DNA of 64,000 nt from Calendula officinalis (lineage: Eukaryota > Streptophyta > Magnoliopsida > Asterales > Asteraceae): assembly GCA_963853835.1 (NCBI GenBank), contig OY970823.1, forward strand, positions 61,947,845-62,011,844. Reading direction: 5' to 3'. The position numbers were made by a program, and so were the translations under genes. This document shows positions 34,131 through 46,454 of this stretch, piece after piece. The notes under the pieces were generated by a model. It was not told the DNA's origin. It did no database searches and was given only the letters and a program-made list of their open reading frames with translations. Each line of letters starts with the position of its first letter. The first letter of the stretch is position 1.

Positions 34131-37100
34131 TATATTATATATATACAAAAGTATGGTATATAAATTAATTCCCTTTTTTTATGTTTTATAAATTAATATC
34201 TTAAAATAACTAGTTAAAAAAAAAAAGAAAATTATATTATTTCATTTTAAATATTCTTATTCTTATTTTATCATATTAAATATTTTTATTTTATCATTTT
34301 ACTTATAAAATAATTGACGTGTAAAGTCCATTAATTATTTTTACTAATATTATCATTTGTATGGACACTTCACACTTATATGTTATATTGATTAAATTAG
34401 TAAAAAATAGGTATGAAGATTTAGCATAATCAATATAATCTCTCTAAAAAAAAATACATATACTAGTTTTTCATAAAACTCCAGATTAAAATATATTTTG
34501 TTTACTTCAAATAAGAAATCAGTTGCAATCACGAAACTGGTGGAATACTTCGAAAGTTGAAAGAGTCGAGTTTGTGCTTATTTAACTATGTTGTGTTACC
34601 CACTTTCACTCCTTGAAAAGCCAAATCCAATATTAATCTAATATTTTATACATAAATTCATATTTCAATTTTTAAAAAATGAATATTTTTCACATACAAC
34701 ATTGTACTGTTTGTAACTTTGTATAGAGAAATGTTTTTAAAAATGGTTAGGAGATCAAATTTCGTGATTTGCATAGATCATGCATATTTATATGGCACTG
34801 TAACCAAAAGAAAAATCTGATCGTGATTATCGAGAGTTCAATGCCACGTACAATTGGATTACACAAGGTTTTTTCTTGTATGAAATAATAATTTGACTTA
34901 TTAAGGATTGATAACACGAAGATTTCCGAAGTCGAATCTCTTAAACAAAAATAAAAATATTTAAGTATTATCAAATTGATCACATTTTGGACTATAATTT
35001 TTCTTTTGAGCTGTTCAAAAATCCTAATTTATCCAAGGTTATTAGATCTCGATGTGTGTGAATCCTAACAATTTAAGTTGTGTTTTACTTTATGCATATT
35101 GTCTTAAAAGCAAAAGTAACCTTGATCGGAAGTATTTCAATGTATATTTTTTTTACCACAGCTTATAGATTTATGATTGAAAGCTTATTAAGTAGATATT
35201 TTTGTAAGACAACTTAGATTTATAAACATTGGAATACGAAACTTCATGAGCACCAAAATTTGCCAATTTGGGGAGAGAGATGGTCACACTGTTTGTAACA
35301 TGGTTTTCCTTACAAAATTGGTCTAGCAACAACCGCTATTTCATCCGATATATAGTGGTATAAGGTGTTGTAATATGTTCCACATTGACATGTGGTCAAC
35401 AGTTTGACTCATTTTATGGAATATAGTAGATATATAAGTAGTAAATAGTATGCATGTGTTTGCCGTTAAAAATATCCAATGTATGTATTTATTATGCTTT
35501 AGTGGATTTATATTTTGTGTTAACGGAATACTAACTGGAACACACTAACTATAACAAAGTTAATGGTGATAATAGCAATGACAGTAACAACAACCTCTAA
35601 CATTAAATGTGTACATAATGAGCTTATACTTTGTTGTGCTCGAACTAATATATACACTGATAAGTGATAACCGACTTCCCCTCCGTCTTTGTGTTGTTTA
35701 GTCCATTGTCTCCCAAAATTGACACAAAGCCGTCATCTAGGCCACACCAACTACTAGCGATTATCAGTTTTACCTTTCGGTGTCGCAATCGTTCATTTCT
35801 TGTAGGGAGATCAGTATCCCTTTGTAACAAATTGTGTTGTGTGTCTTGAAGTTTCCGAATAGATGTTCCAACAAATTGACAACATGATATCCTTGATATT
35901 CTCTTCGTAAAAGTCTGAGCAACGGTTGGTGGGTTACACATAACCTAAATTATACTTACAACTTACATCACTAACTTATATTTTACGGTTTTGTATGCAT
36001 GAAATACATTTATGTATTTGATTTGGAGAGAGAAAATCAACATGTATGCACTGGTAACCAAATATAAATTTGATAACCATCATGTATAGTCTAAGCATGA
36101 ATAATATATTTCTGCTTGAAAAAGAAAGGAATTGGCTAAATAGTCAATGGAACGTGTGAAATGGTCACGGGTGGTGTGCCGTGGGTGTTGGGGTCAGTCA
36201 ACTCAAATAGACCAATTCTTTGTTTGACTCCTAATATCTAAAAGATATCGATCACTATATCATACGACAAAATCTATGACATTACATTTAATAGTTGAGT
36301 ACACATTTTTATTTTTATTTTTATTTTGATTTTTATTAGTGCTCGAACAAACTATTATCAAGAGAACTTTGTTATTTTGGTATTAACACTGTTGGTTTTA
36401 CTTGTATGCATGGTTTATCATCCAATTTAAATTACCTCATGTTTCCTTTTCAATAGTTTGATTCAACATAAAAGATTGTGAATACAATTTATTTGTTCAA
36501 AGCATGTAGATTTAATATTGCTTAGTAAGAAATCAAACGCATGAAGGACACCTAATTAAATTCAAAGATTATTAATACAATTTTGAAACTTAAGAACTAA
36601 ATGTGAAGTTTTGGCAAACCAAAGACTTTACTCAAAATGAAAATGATATGCTCCAATTTAGTCATGGAACATGGTAAATTCGGGATATCACTTATAACGG
36701 GAATACTTCATTAAAGTACTTAAAGTCGACTAGATGTGACACATTCCAACTCATATAATTGATCCTTGACATGAAGCTTTAATATGTGCCTAACTATACT
36801 TAAAAGTGGATGATTATGGCTAATAGAGGGCATGAGATTCACTTCAAACAAACTATTTTTAATCTGAAGTGGGTGGCTAGACATAAAGATACTATTTTCT
36901 TAGTAATAGCGCTATATTTCTAAATGGATGTAGGTCCTAACCAAGCTTTTATTTGTATTTTCATTGTTAATATTTCTTAATTCGTCATGTAAAAGTTTTG
37001 CAGTTTAAATGAAAATATTAATTGATAACTACTAGAATGTTTTCTTTCTTCACATGTACTTTTATCTAGATACACCTATATCAGTTCAGATTTCATATTA

Positions 37101-39238
37101 TTCATTTAAGACAATTCACAACTATTAGTATTATTAATAATTTAGTTTTTGCTAAATCAATGTTATGTCAAGTGATACACTCATATCAACAATACATTTA
37201 CTTCAAATTTAGACATCGCTAATTATAGAATATGCACAAAAAATACGCACAGAAAATACCCAATATTATTCACATAGACCCACATTTTTGTCTCCACTTC
37301 TGTAAACCGAAACACCCGTTGAAGAAAGTCAACCGACGTGTGTGTACCATCAGTCTCTCAAAAATGACGCCAACTAAAGGCAACACTTGACACTGGTCTA
37401 ATAGGTTAATTTGATTTCTTAAGTAAATCTATAAGTTGAAACAAACTAGAGTACACTCATAAAACATAACCATCCTTGTGCTTCATTTTTCGGTTTAAAT
37501 TCAATCATTATATAGTTAGACTAAATTTTAATTAAAATGGATTGGTATTCAGTTCGAACTGATAATGATAAGGTAATATATTTCGTTTAATACATATTGT
37601 TTTGTACGTCTAGCTCTCTTTGAAATCATCATTTTGAAAATGGAAAAACCAAATAAATAAAAAAATTGGTTTTAAATCAAAACGATAATAGGAACCAAGA
37701 TACACGTAATAAAATAGAATTTCATGTACATTATTTTCTCTAAGAGTGATCAATTATGTCGTGTTATTTTAAGGCATTTTAAGAAGTCTAGAAGAAAGTG
37801 GTAATCCGCTTCTCTTTTGAGATGTCTGAAAGTACTGCTTGATTTAGGGTACATTTGGACAAAAAGAAGTTTGCTTTCTATAGAAGAAGACCATAATTTG
37901 GGGCAACTTTGAATAATACAACCAAGAAACAAACAAATAAAATGAGGGTGAAGACCATTATTCAACCTTATAATATTATTTTAATTAAATAATAATAGCA
38001 TGGCAAAAAGAAGGCTTTTACAAGCATCAATGCCATATGAAAGGGAATAAAATTTTAAAATATTCCCTAGAAAATCAAGAAAGCATAACTGGCCACCTCA
38101 ACTTATGGCACTTACAACTAAATTATGGATGTTTCTTCCCCAAAAAGTGTAGATGGGTAGGAAAATTATAATAACTTATTCTTTGTTATCATATCGACAA
38201 GGAATAGTTTCACAAATCTCTCTTGACTTGGTGGAGAACTAACCGAAGTGAACATAAGTCGAGACTCAAACCTCATTCTCTTTATCACTCGAAACCACTC
38301 TAGTGGACTGAGTAAATATTGATTTTGAACTTGTGACACATCTTGAAATATGCAAGAAAACTTGCAACTACGAGGCTACAAGGTGATTGATAAATATGGA
38401 GCGTTTATCTAATCTAAAAAAACAGTATCTTAGAAAGTACCATTTACCCATAATTATACATACATGTATTAAGTAATAGACTGATCGAAATGAACGTATA
38501 GTGCATATTAAAATGCCTACACAGCTACATATGCATGTCCTTGGCCTTTAGGCAGACATTAAAACGCATTTAGTAAATGTTTATTATCTAAATATATATG
38601 GAATAAACTTATTAAATTATAATTTATAACATGTTTGAAAGATATATATTATACATGAGATTTTATGTTTAAATGTAAATAAATGTTTTATTAAATACAC
38701 CCTAATGGCCTAATGGATATCCTATAGCGTAAACTAAAAGACTAGTATTAAAATTATCAAAAGATTTATAATTTTTTCACAAAAGTATCATTATTTGAAT
38801 TAAATGTCATAAATACAATTTATTTTTAAACAACTCCCTATGGGAAGTAACTAAATTATTATCTTTAAATAACTTCTGAAATTAAAAGTTTACAAAATAA
38901 CTAAAGATAAAAACAAATTTAATTCGATCAATAGAAAAACACAAGTGCATATATAACAAAACTTTGTAGAACTATAATATTTATTGATGCAAAGAACTTT
39001 TTAGATATCGTATGAAAACTCTAACAGTATCATGATACTATCTACTAATTACTCACAAAGTAAAATTGTTTTTTACAATGTAGATAGATTTACCATGCAA
39101 ATAAAAAAATTATATTATTTACTATTAAATATTCTACTTTATATTTCTACCTATAAAATAATTAACATACGGAATTTGCTATTTTATCTGATATCATTAT
39201 TTAATATAGACACTTTTATTGATCAAATGAGTAAAAAA

Positions 39239-39239
<1 letters not shown>
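34131..39239. other. 5-kb AT-rich intergenic region, no gene recognised
   Basis: Both strands were scanned. Two minus-strand open frames (35941-35645, 98 codons; 37965-37750, 71 codons) are the longest. They show no domain, start context or splice partner I can support, so they are not called. No bounded transposon with TIR and TSD was found; the AT content makes short inverted repeats meaningless here. Confidence 0.4.

Positions 39240-39317
<78 letters not shown>
39240..39317. repeat. (AT)n microsatellite, about 39 units
   Basis: An uninterrupted AT run about 390 bp upstream of the PLATZ start codon. It probably varies in length between individuals. Confidence 0.95.
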
Positions 39318-39321
<4 letters not shown>

Positions 39322-39705
39322 GCTAATATCAGTATCATTTCTCTGCAAATAATGCACAAAAAGGAAATAAAATAAATTGTTAAAACTACATTAATTGTAT
39401 TATTATTATTAAAACAAAATAATTGCTCAAAGAAGGAAATAAAATAATTTTGGTACTTAAAGAAGAAGAAAAAAAAGGTATGAAAAAGGAAAGAAGGAGG
39501 CTCGGGCTCGGATCTAGGTTCGAAGCTAGGTTCGGTTTTTGTCTACTCCATTATCATACGATACAAAGGATAAGAACGACCCACTCCTTTCTCCCATTTC
39601 TCATTTTCTTCCCCCTGCCGCCCCTATTTGTTCGGACCACCACACTCCGTCGTCAAACTGGCGATTGACAACCAAAACACCACCGCTGTCCGTGAAATCA
39701 AGCCA

Positions 39706-40772
39706 ATGAACCGACGTATTATGGTGCGTCTCTATCTGTGCACATGCTAGTTTTATTTTAATTAGTTTTATGATTTATTTGAGTTTAATTAGTGTGTTTA
39801 TATAATGCAGGGCGCTGGAGGACCTGATGAAGAAGATAACAAATGGCCGCCATGGTTGAAACCACTGCTTCGTGAAAGTTTTTTTGTTCAATGCAAATTA
39901 CACGCAGATTCGCATAAGTCTGAATGTAATATGTATTGTTTGGATTGCATGAACGGCCCTCTCTGTTCTATATGTCTCAATCACCATAAGGATCACCGCG
40001 CCATTCAGGTTTGTGTTCCGACTTTCAACATGAACTCAACAGCTTATTTGAAATATTATGAATTCGAAACGTTAATTTGAATTGCTGAAAAATAATTAAA
40101 TGAATCCACAGCTTATTTGAAATAATTTGAATTTGGAATATTAGGACTTCGTCCAATTAATTCCGATAAATGACTGTTCTAATGAGGTAATTTTACTAAT
40201 TGATTACACAGATTCGGAGGTCATCATATCACGATGTAATCAGGGTTTCTGAGATTCAGAAACACTTGGACATTACTTCAGTACAGACGTATGTAATCAA
40301 CAGTGCAAAGGTTGTGTTTTTGAACGAACGGCCGCAGCCTCGGCCCGGAAAAGGTGTTACAAATACTTGTGATGTCTGTGAGCGTAGCCTTCTCGATTCC
40401 TTCCGATTCTGCTCACTTGGCTGTAAGGTAAACATGATTACGAAATATTAAAATCAAATTCAATCAATTTATTTCTCTTCATCGATTATTGATTTTTTAT
40501 TCTGATTGATGCAGATTGCTGGAACATCTAAGCATTTCGAGAGGAAGAGGAAGATTTCGCCGGAGAATAAGCAATTGATGACGGCGGTGTCGGATTCGGA
40601 GGATTCTTACAGCAGTAACAGCCACGGGCGGCGGATAAGTAACTTCAACAGCAGAGTTCTTAGCTTTACTCCGTCAACGCCGCCGCCGACGGCGGCCAGC
40701 TTCACGGGGTCGAAGAGGAGAAAGGGTATTCCACACAGAGCACCAATGGGAGGACAGATCGTAGAATACTAA
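39706..40772 (+). CDS. PLATZ transcription factor
   Basis: Four exons, 39706-39723, 39811-40008, 40212-40427 and 40515-40772, all phase 0, give 229 aa. Exon 1 is only 18 nt (MNRRIM); its last ATG alone would also give the family-like start [10 protein letters not shown]. Features in order: WPPWLKPLL, the Cys/His metal ligands C-x2-H...C-x3-Y-C-x2-C ([19 protein letters not shown]), [15 protein letters not shown], then [16 protein letters not shown] and [22 protein letters not shown] second Cys cluster [19 protein letters not shown] follows. The C-terminus is Ser/Pro-rich with basic RKRKIS and KRRKG, possible nuclear signals. PLATZ proteins are plant-specific, zinc-dependent, A/T-rich DNA-binding factors. 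All introns are GT-AG. Confidence 0.93.
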
Positions 40773-41985
40773 ACTGCCCCCTGTAATTTGATATAGTTAC
40801 GTTCAAGTCCCTATAATCTCTACATCCTTTTCAAATGTACCCCTCCCGCACTACAGATGTTGAAATACCCTTGTTACCCTTTAGCTCCTCCGCCTGTACA
40901 AAGAAGCAGCCTATAGGATAGAGTAATTTAGGTGGTAATTTTCTTGTCTTTACAGGGCAAAAATGGAAGAAAGAATGATATAATTACAGTGTGTAGTTCT
41001 AAGTTGTGTACACAATGTGTAGTTTTGGAAGTAAGAAAAAGTAAGGGTAGAATTTTTAAAATAATTAGTTGGAGTGGGTTTATACAGTTTCTTTTTCCTT
41101 CTTTTATTAGAAAAAAAAATGTAATTATAGTGTGGTGGTAGATGGAATAATGGTAATGTACTTGAAAAAAAATGAAAAATGTGCTACTACCTTTGTAATG
41201 AAATGAAATATGTGTTGTATGTTATTTGTATTCGTTATTGTAGAAAGTATTATTTTTATTAAGATTTTCTATTCTATTTTCCTATACATCAAAAGATAAG
41301 TAGAAGATATTGTAGAATCCATACAATCTCTTATTACTTGTATATAAATAGGTTGTACCGTCTAAGTGTCTGATATAAAAATATATATCCATCGATGTAA
41401 ACAAACAACCGTCATTGTCATGATTTGTAACAAATGTTATTGTCATTAAGCAATATTTTAAAATTTTGGTCGATATCATACATGAAAGGTATGTTGAGTA
41501 TTTAACAAGTGGCTTTTGTTTAATATGCACAACGGTGTTGACCCGATATTTAAAATGTTTACACCTTTCTTATGACCCTTCTTATCATCGGGACACTACT
41601 CTTTCATAGCATTGTACCTCTTGATAAGCCTATGTGAGTGTTCGGATAATTTAAAGTACCCAGAAGGTAAAATGCATATAATTTTAAAGTACGTAGAAGA
41701 TAAAATGCAGATAGAACAATTGTAATCATGTATCAAAAGGGCCTAATGGTAAATTGTTTGCCCTCTATCCTTGAAATCAGGGGTTAAAGTCTCATAATGA
41801 ATATAGATGATAATTAGTAGTAGACTGATTTGCCGTTTAAAAAAGAACAATTTTAATTAACTCATATAAAATTGAGCTAAAACATATTTTTTAGTAAAAA
41901 CAAGTTAAATGGGTAAAATAAAATAAATAAACCACAATAAAAAAAAGGTTGATGTTAAATTGCCAAATACTTAGTATATATTTTA
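40773..41985. other. PLATZ 3' UTR and intergenic DNA
   Basis: The 3' UTR probably extends to about 41200, where AATGAAATGAAATATG resembles a weak poly(A) region. After that I see nothing definite. Confidence 0.35.
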
Positions 41986-42160
41986 CTCCCTCCGTCCCTA
42001 AATAAAGTTCCCATTTTGCCTTCAAATTTTGTCCCTAAATAAAGTTCCCATTTCTCAAACATAAGGGACCCACTTAATATAATAATATTATTACCAATAC
42101 TTTCACCACTAACTATCTCTTAAAACACTTTCTCTCTCCAATCAAACCTTATATTTTAAT
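41986..42160. mobile_element. truncated Stowaway-like MITE
   Basis: Starts with CTCCCTCCGTCCC after TA and follows the 59570-59821 copy (inverted) through GGGACCCACTTAATA and CTCTCTCCAATCAAACCTTA. It then ends in an AT run. The right half and right TIR are missing. Confidence 0.75.
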
Positions 42161-42277
42161 ATATATATATATACGTTGTTAAAATACATGGTTACATATG
42201 CATAATCTATCATACTAGTGACAATTTTCTTTATGGCAAAGGGAAATTCGAGCAAAAGAGCTTCGGTAACACCATTA

Positions 42278-42625
42278 GTCTTAGACTGAAAGGAGTGGGC
42301 AAGTTAGGTGTGGTGTGGTGATGACATGACATGTTTTAACGGTGTGGTGGAGAGGGGAACACCACCCCCTCCCACATGTGGTGATGTTCAAGTGGTGTGG
42401 TGTGGCCATGGCCAGTAGCCACAACAGGCGTAGTGGGTGATTTCGAGGGGGTATATGTGCTTTGATTGGTTGAAAAGTTAAGTTTTTTTATTTATATTTA
42501 AAATTTAATTGAATGAAAATGGTGTGGTTGATATTTCCTGGATGAATGGTGTGGTGTGTTTGCTGAGATGGTAGATGATATGGCAGAAAAAATGGTGTGG
42601 TGGATTAGATCCGTACACCATAGAC
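42278..42625. mobile_element. probable Harbinger-type MITE, about 348 bp
   Basis: TTA flanks both ends. The termini GTCTTAGACTG and, inverted, GTCTATGGTGT share only the first bases. The interior is rich in GTGTGGTG and its complement (GGTGTGGTGTG, CCACATGTGG). The boundaries are tentative. Confidence 0.4.
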
Positions 42626-42984
42626 TTAGCAATAGACCCAAAAGCTAGTGACAATCTTAACATACGCTTTGTAACATATGAAGCTTTTCAAGTTAATTAA
42701 TTATCGATGAAAACGATGTGAATATGTCTTTACAGTATATTGGTTAAAAAAGTTAACACGTTTTTTTTTTTCTTTTTGTTTTTTTGGCAGATCGTGTGGA
42801 TTGGTCTAGCAATAATCGACACCCCTGGCTAAAGTGTTTAAAACGTGGGTTGTTATTCTTAAGGAATATAAATGGGTGCCATCTTTTGGTTCTCCTTTTT
42901 GTCCACTTTCACATTAAGTAATGCAAATTGTATTAATGCTCGTGACTTTAATATTTTTGGTTAGTATCCGCTTAAAACATAATC

Positions 42985-43197
42985 AACATCTAAGGTGTTG
43001 CTCCTCGTGGTATGATGAAAAAGATAAGGTGTTGCTCATACCCAAGGTCATGGGTTCAAGTCCCGTTGTGGACGTGGGGTTTATTCCCCATAGGTGGAAG
43101 GTTCGAGGGAAGACATATTGTTCCTCGTGGATGTTACTGTCTAGGCTCGAACCATTAACTTACTAACTGGCCGTTCAAAAAAAAAAAAAACATCTAA
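42985..43197 (+). mobile_element. SINE 3 (tRNA-related, A-tail) with 9-bp TSD
   Basis: The body is 42994-43188. A B-box-like GGGTTCAAGTCCCG lies near 43050 and the element ends in about 14 A. AACATCTAA is directly repeated at 42985-42993 and 43189-43197. A second GTTCGAGG and the inverted GGCTCGAACC lie toward the 3' end. Confidence 0.7.
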
Positions 43198-43401
43198 TAT
43201 TATATGGCAAATTTTTTTGAGCCGTTAAAACCAATGATCTTTTTAACAGTATTCAGAACCGACCAAATGAAACTGCTATATTGAATGTGTACATAATAAT
43301 TAGCAATTTAGCATGGACGGGTTAGATACAGTCAAAACACATTTTATAGATAATAATTAGCTTCTTAAAAAAACTATAAACTAAATGTTTGCATTCTTAT
43401 A

Positions 43402-44037
43402 CTTTCTTCGATTCAAAATAAGTGATACACTTTTCATATTTTGATGTATCAAAATAAGTTATACACTTTTCATATTTGGGTGTATCAACCACAAGGGTGG
43501 GCGCGGTTGGTAAGACTTGGGCCTCCTATGTGGGAGGTCCCGGGTTCGAACCCCGTGAAACCCCCCTTGTGGCCACCAGCCTCCGTTGAAATGTGGGCCC
43601 CCCTCTGTGCTGAAAATGCTGGGTCTCGTATATCGAGCCCAAACAGAGGTGTGGATATCATTGTTAGGTGATTTACAGGGGAATGCACCTGTTGCTGGGT
43701 CGGGTGTCCGGTCACAATATGTGGCCAGTGTCAATGGTACACTCCTTTACCATTTTTTTTATTTGGGTGTATCAAAATAAGTTATACACTTTGAAATTTT
43801 ACCTAATTTGGTAAAAAGTAGTGAGCCCACACCTACTAACTACCTACTTTAATAAAGTAAAATGACTCATTTACCCTTACTTTTTACTTTTAAACATCAT
43901 TAACCTTACTTTATTCAAAAATTATAGAACTCATTTCCCACTAACCATCCAATTAATCTAATTTAGCTGTTATTATAATCTTTTGTCTCAAAAACCGTTA
44001 AATAAAAAATGTATCATTTATTTTAAATCGGAGGAAG
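43402..44037. mobile_element. MITE of the CTTCCTCCGATT family, copy 2, split by a SINE
   Basis: Ends CTTTCTTCGATTCAAAATAA and, inverted, CTTCCTCCGATTTAAAATAA, with TA on both sides. It is inverted relative to the copies at 25114 and 59035. A 272-bp SINE plus its TSD interrupts it. The left end also has a local duplication of ATACACTTTTCATATTT. Confidence 0.8.
43474..43775 (+). mobile_element. SINE 4 (tRNA-derived, T-tail) inside a MITE, 15-bp TSD
   Basis: The body is 43489-43760 (272 bp). The head has an A-box-like TGGGCGCGGTTGG and an exact B-box GGTTCGAACCC about 35 nt later, the spacing of a tRNA. The end is T8, as in Au-type plant SINEs. ATTTGGGTGTATCAA is duplicated exactly at 43474-43488 and 43761-43775. 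The surrounding sequence is MITE interior, so the order of insertion is clear. Confidence 0.9.
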
Positions 44038-46278
44038 TATATAATTTCATATGGGTAACATACATGTTGTTAGAAGTATGTGTATCTTAGGTGGTACTAA
44101 AGTCAAACTGAAAGTAGATATCTACATAATAAGCTCTCTAACTTTATTTTTTAGATACATTCGTTCTTTCATTAACACTCGATGCAACCAAGGTTAGGTA
44201 ATGCTTCAAGTAACTAAATATATTTCCCCTATCTCAAATAGAATAATAATCATATTTTATGCAATAAGATATTGGGATAGTTGAGAAAAAGAAGCATGAA
44301 TGGTGTCATTTCAAGAAATAGACTTGTAGAGACATAAACATCACAAAAGTTGACCCTAAAATATGGTTATTGAGACGTATTGATAACAAACACTCCAATT
44401 AAGTGAAATCACCCAATTTCTATCATAAAAGTACTTCGAATTCAAATTTTCGATTTGATACATGCCTTAGTGCTAATTAGTTTTAGAAATTAATAAGAAA
44501 TCAGTTTGGGTTTAATTAGGAAAGTAAAACGTCTATTTGTAAGACTCTTGTGCCCATTTTCTTTTTTCATTTTTAGTGATCAGTTAGCTCATTTTCTGGC
44601 TATTAATGGAATAATGGTATTCATTTTGTTATTTGTGTTTCGGGACACTTTAGATATATGATCACTAGAATCGTACATATAAACTTTAATTTAAAATGAT
44701 ACATTGTTTTTGGGAACGAAAACGAGGAGTGCTTTGAGTACTTGTCATATACATACAAAAAGACTTATGTGTACATTGAAGATTTGAAGTTAATTTATAA
44801 ACTACCACGAGTCACTGTAAATCTGTAATCAATAACAATGTTACAAAAATGGTTTTGTATTGAAACACTCAATTTCATATATACAATTGAATCGGTCGGA
44901 GCAAATTAGTCGATATGTTGAACCGAATGACAATATTAATAAGGATTTATAATATAATGAATTATGTAATTTGTAAACTAGAAAAATACATATTTTTTTT
45001 AACAAAGTTTATTATTTTTGAGCTCCAAATTGTATTAAAAAACAAATCAACATGTCTATTTTATTGAAGCAAATTTTTAGAAAACCTGATTTTCTGTAAT
45101 CCATCTGGCCGGTCCAATCGGATTTAATGTCCAACCGACCGATTCTGAATGAGTTATAATCGTCGACTTAACCGGTCTTCCGACCGAATAATTTATTATT
45201 TCCTGGTTCAACTGAGTTTTTAGAATATTAAGTAATTCTGGAAACAAAGAAAATATGTTGAGTCTTTCTCGGATAGAGGGGGTGTAATGTTAGTTTTAAA
45301 ATCTAATTGAATAAAATTATTTAAATACTGATCAAACATATTAAAAAGTTGCTCAACTAGAAACATCGAAACAACTATTTTATTTAAAGTCAAAGCTACC
45401 CATTTCATAAGACATAATGGCAATGAGCTAGATACCCTTCAAATGATTAAAAAAGTCAAAGCTACCCCGTTCAAATGATTAAAAATTGTAAAATAATTTT
45501 ATTTTATAAGTTAAATTCTTAAGAAAATAAAATGAACACTTATTGCACGGAGTACAAAGAAGTCATATACTCATAGCATCTCCAATGAGAATTTTTTATA
45601 AAGTTTTTTATCTTTTGTATAGGTTATTTGAGGGTTTATGACTTTCTAGCAAAAAAAATTTGCTCCAAAATTTTATTATTCTCTAAGTCATTCACTAGAC
45701 ACAAAAAAAACTTTATCTAAACTAAATGCATTGGAATAAAAGCTTTTCTAAAAGCTTATATATCAAAATTAGGTGAAAAATCTAGGTCGCAATTTCAATA
45801 TATCTTTGCAGAGACTTGATGTTCTCATATTCTCATGGGTGCAATTTCTTATCTTAATATTTAATGAAGAAGAAAATGTTGACTTTTCGTAGTTTGCAGC
45901 GTACTTGTGTGACCATAATGGCTTGGAACCTTTTCAAAAAGTCAATCAAGAAATTTATCAAAAAAGTAGCGATGGCCGATGGGAAATAGGAATCCCACAT
46001 AAAACAGTATTTGCTTACTTTGACTCTTTGAGTCAACGTCGTAAGTCTCCCATGTGTTTTGAGGAATCCATAGGTGGGGGAAATTGTTCATAATTTATTT
46101 ATTTCAAGAAAAGAAAAAATGATGTATTACCAAAAAAATATGGATATTGTCTTCATCTAACTAGTATTGAGTAGATGTTAAAAAAAACTGTTATTGAGTA
46201 AGATTATGTGCCATAGTTATGTCAAATCGCTAAACTATGCAACATACCAAAATTATTCTGCATAATATTAATGAAATA
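44038..46278. other. intergenic, nothing recognised
   Basis: AT-rich DNA. Short open frames near 45220-45423 and 45854-46093 lack domains or splice partners. No bounded repeat found. Confidence 0.4.
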
Positions 46279-46283
46279 TTCAG

Positions 46284-46441
46284 TGTGAACTTGTAAAAGT
46301 AGGCTAGGGTTTCATTACCAAATAATAAAAGTGATCTTACAGAACAAGACAAAGAAAGACAATATATATAGTAAAGCTAACTAGCTAATGAGCTTGACAT
46401 AAGGCCCAACTAATAAACCCAATAATACTATTAAGCTAACA
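46284..46441 (-). repeat. 3' LTR of the copia element
   Basis: 158 bp, from TGTGAACTTG on the plus strand to TTAAGCTAACA. About 95% identical to the partner LTR. Confidence 0.92.
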
Positions 46442-46454
46442 TCCCCCCTCAAAC

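Noticed and set aside
35645..35941. 98-codon minus-strand frame
   Set aside because: No recognised domain, and the other frames are about equally open. A gene relic is possible but cannot be supported.
37750..37965. 71-codon minus-strand frame
   Set aside because: No family, splice partner or promoter signal; length is within chance for AT-rich DNA.
43501..43562. Possible tRNA gene (A and B boxes)
   Set aside because: No cloverleaf acceptor stem closes; the sequence is the head of a 272-bp SINE with tail and TSD.
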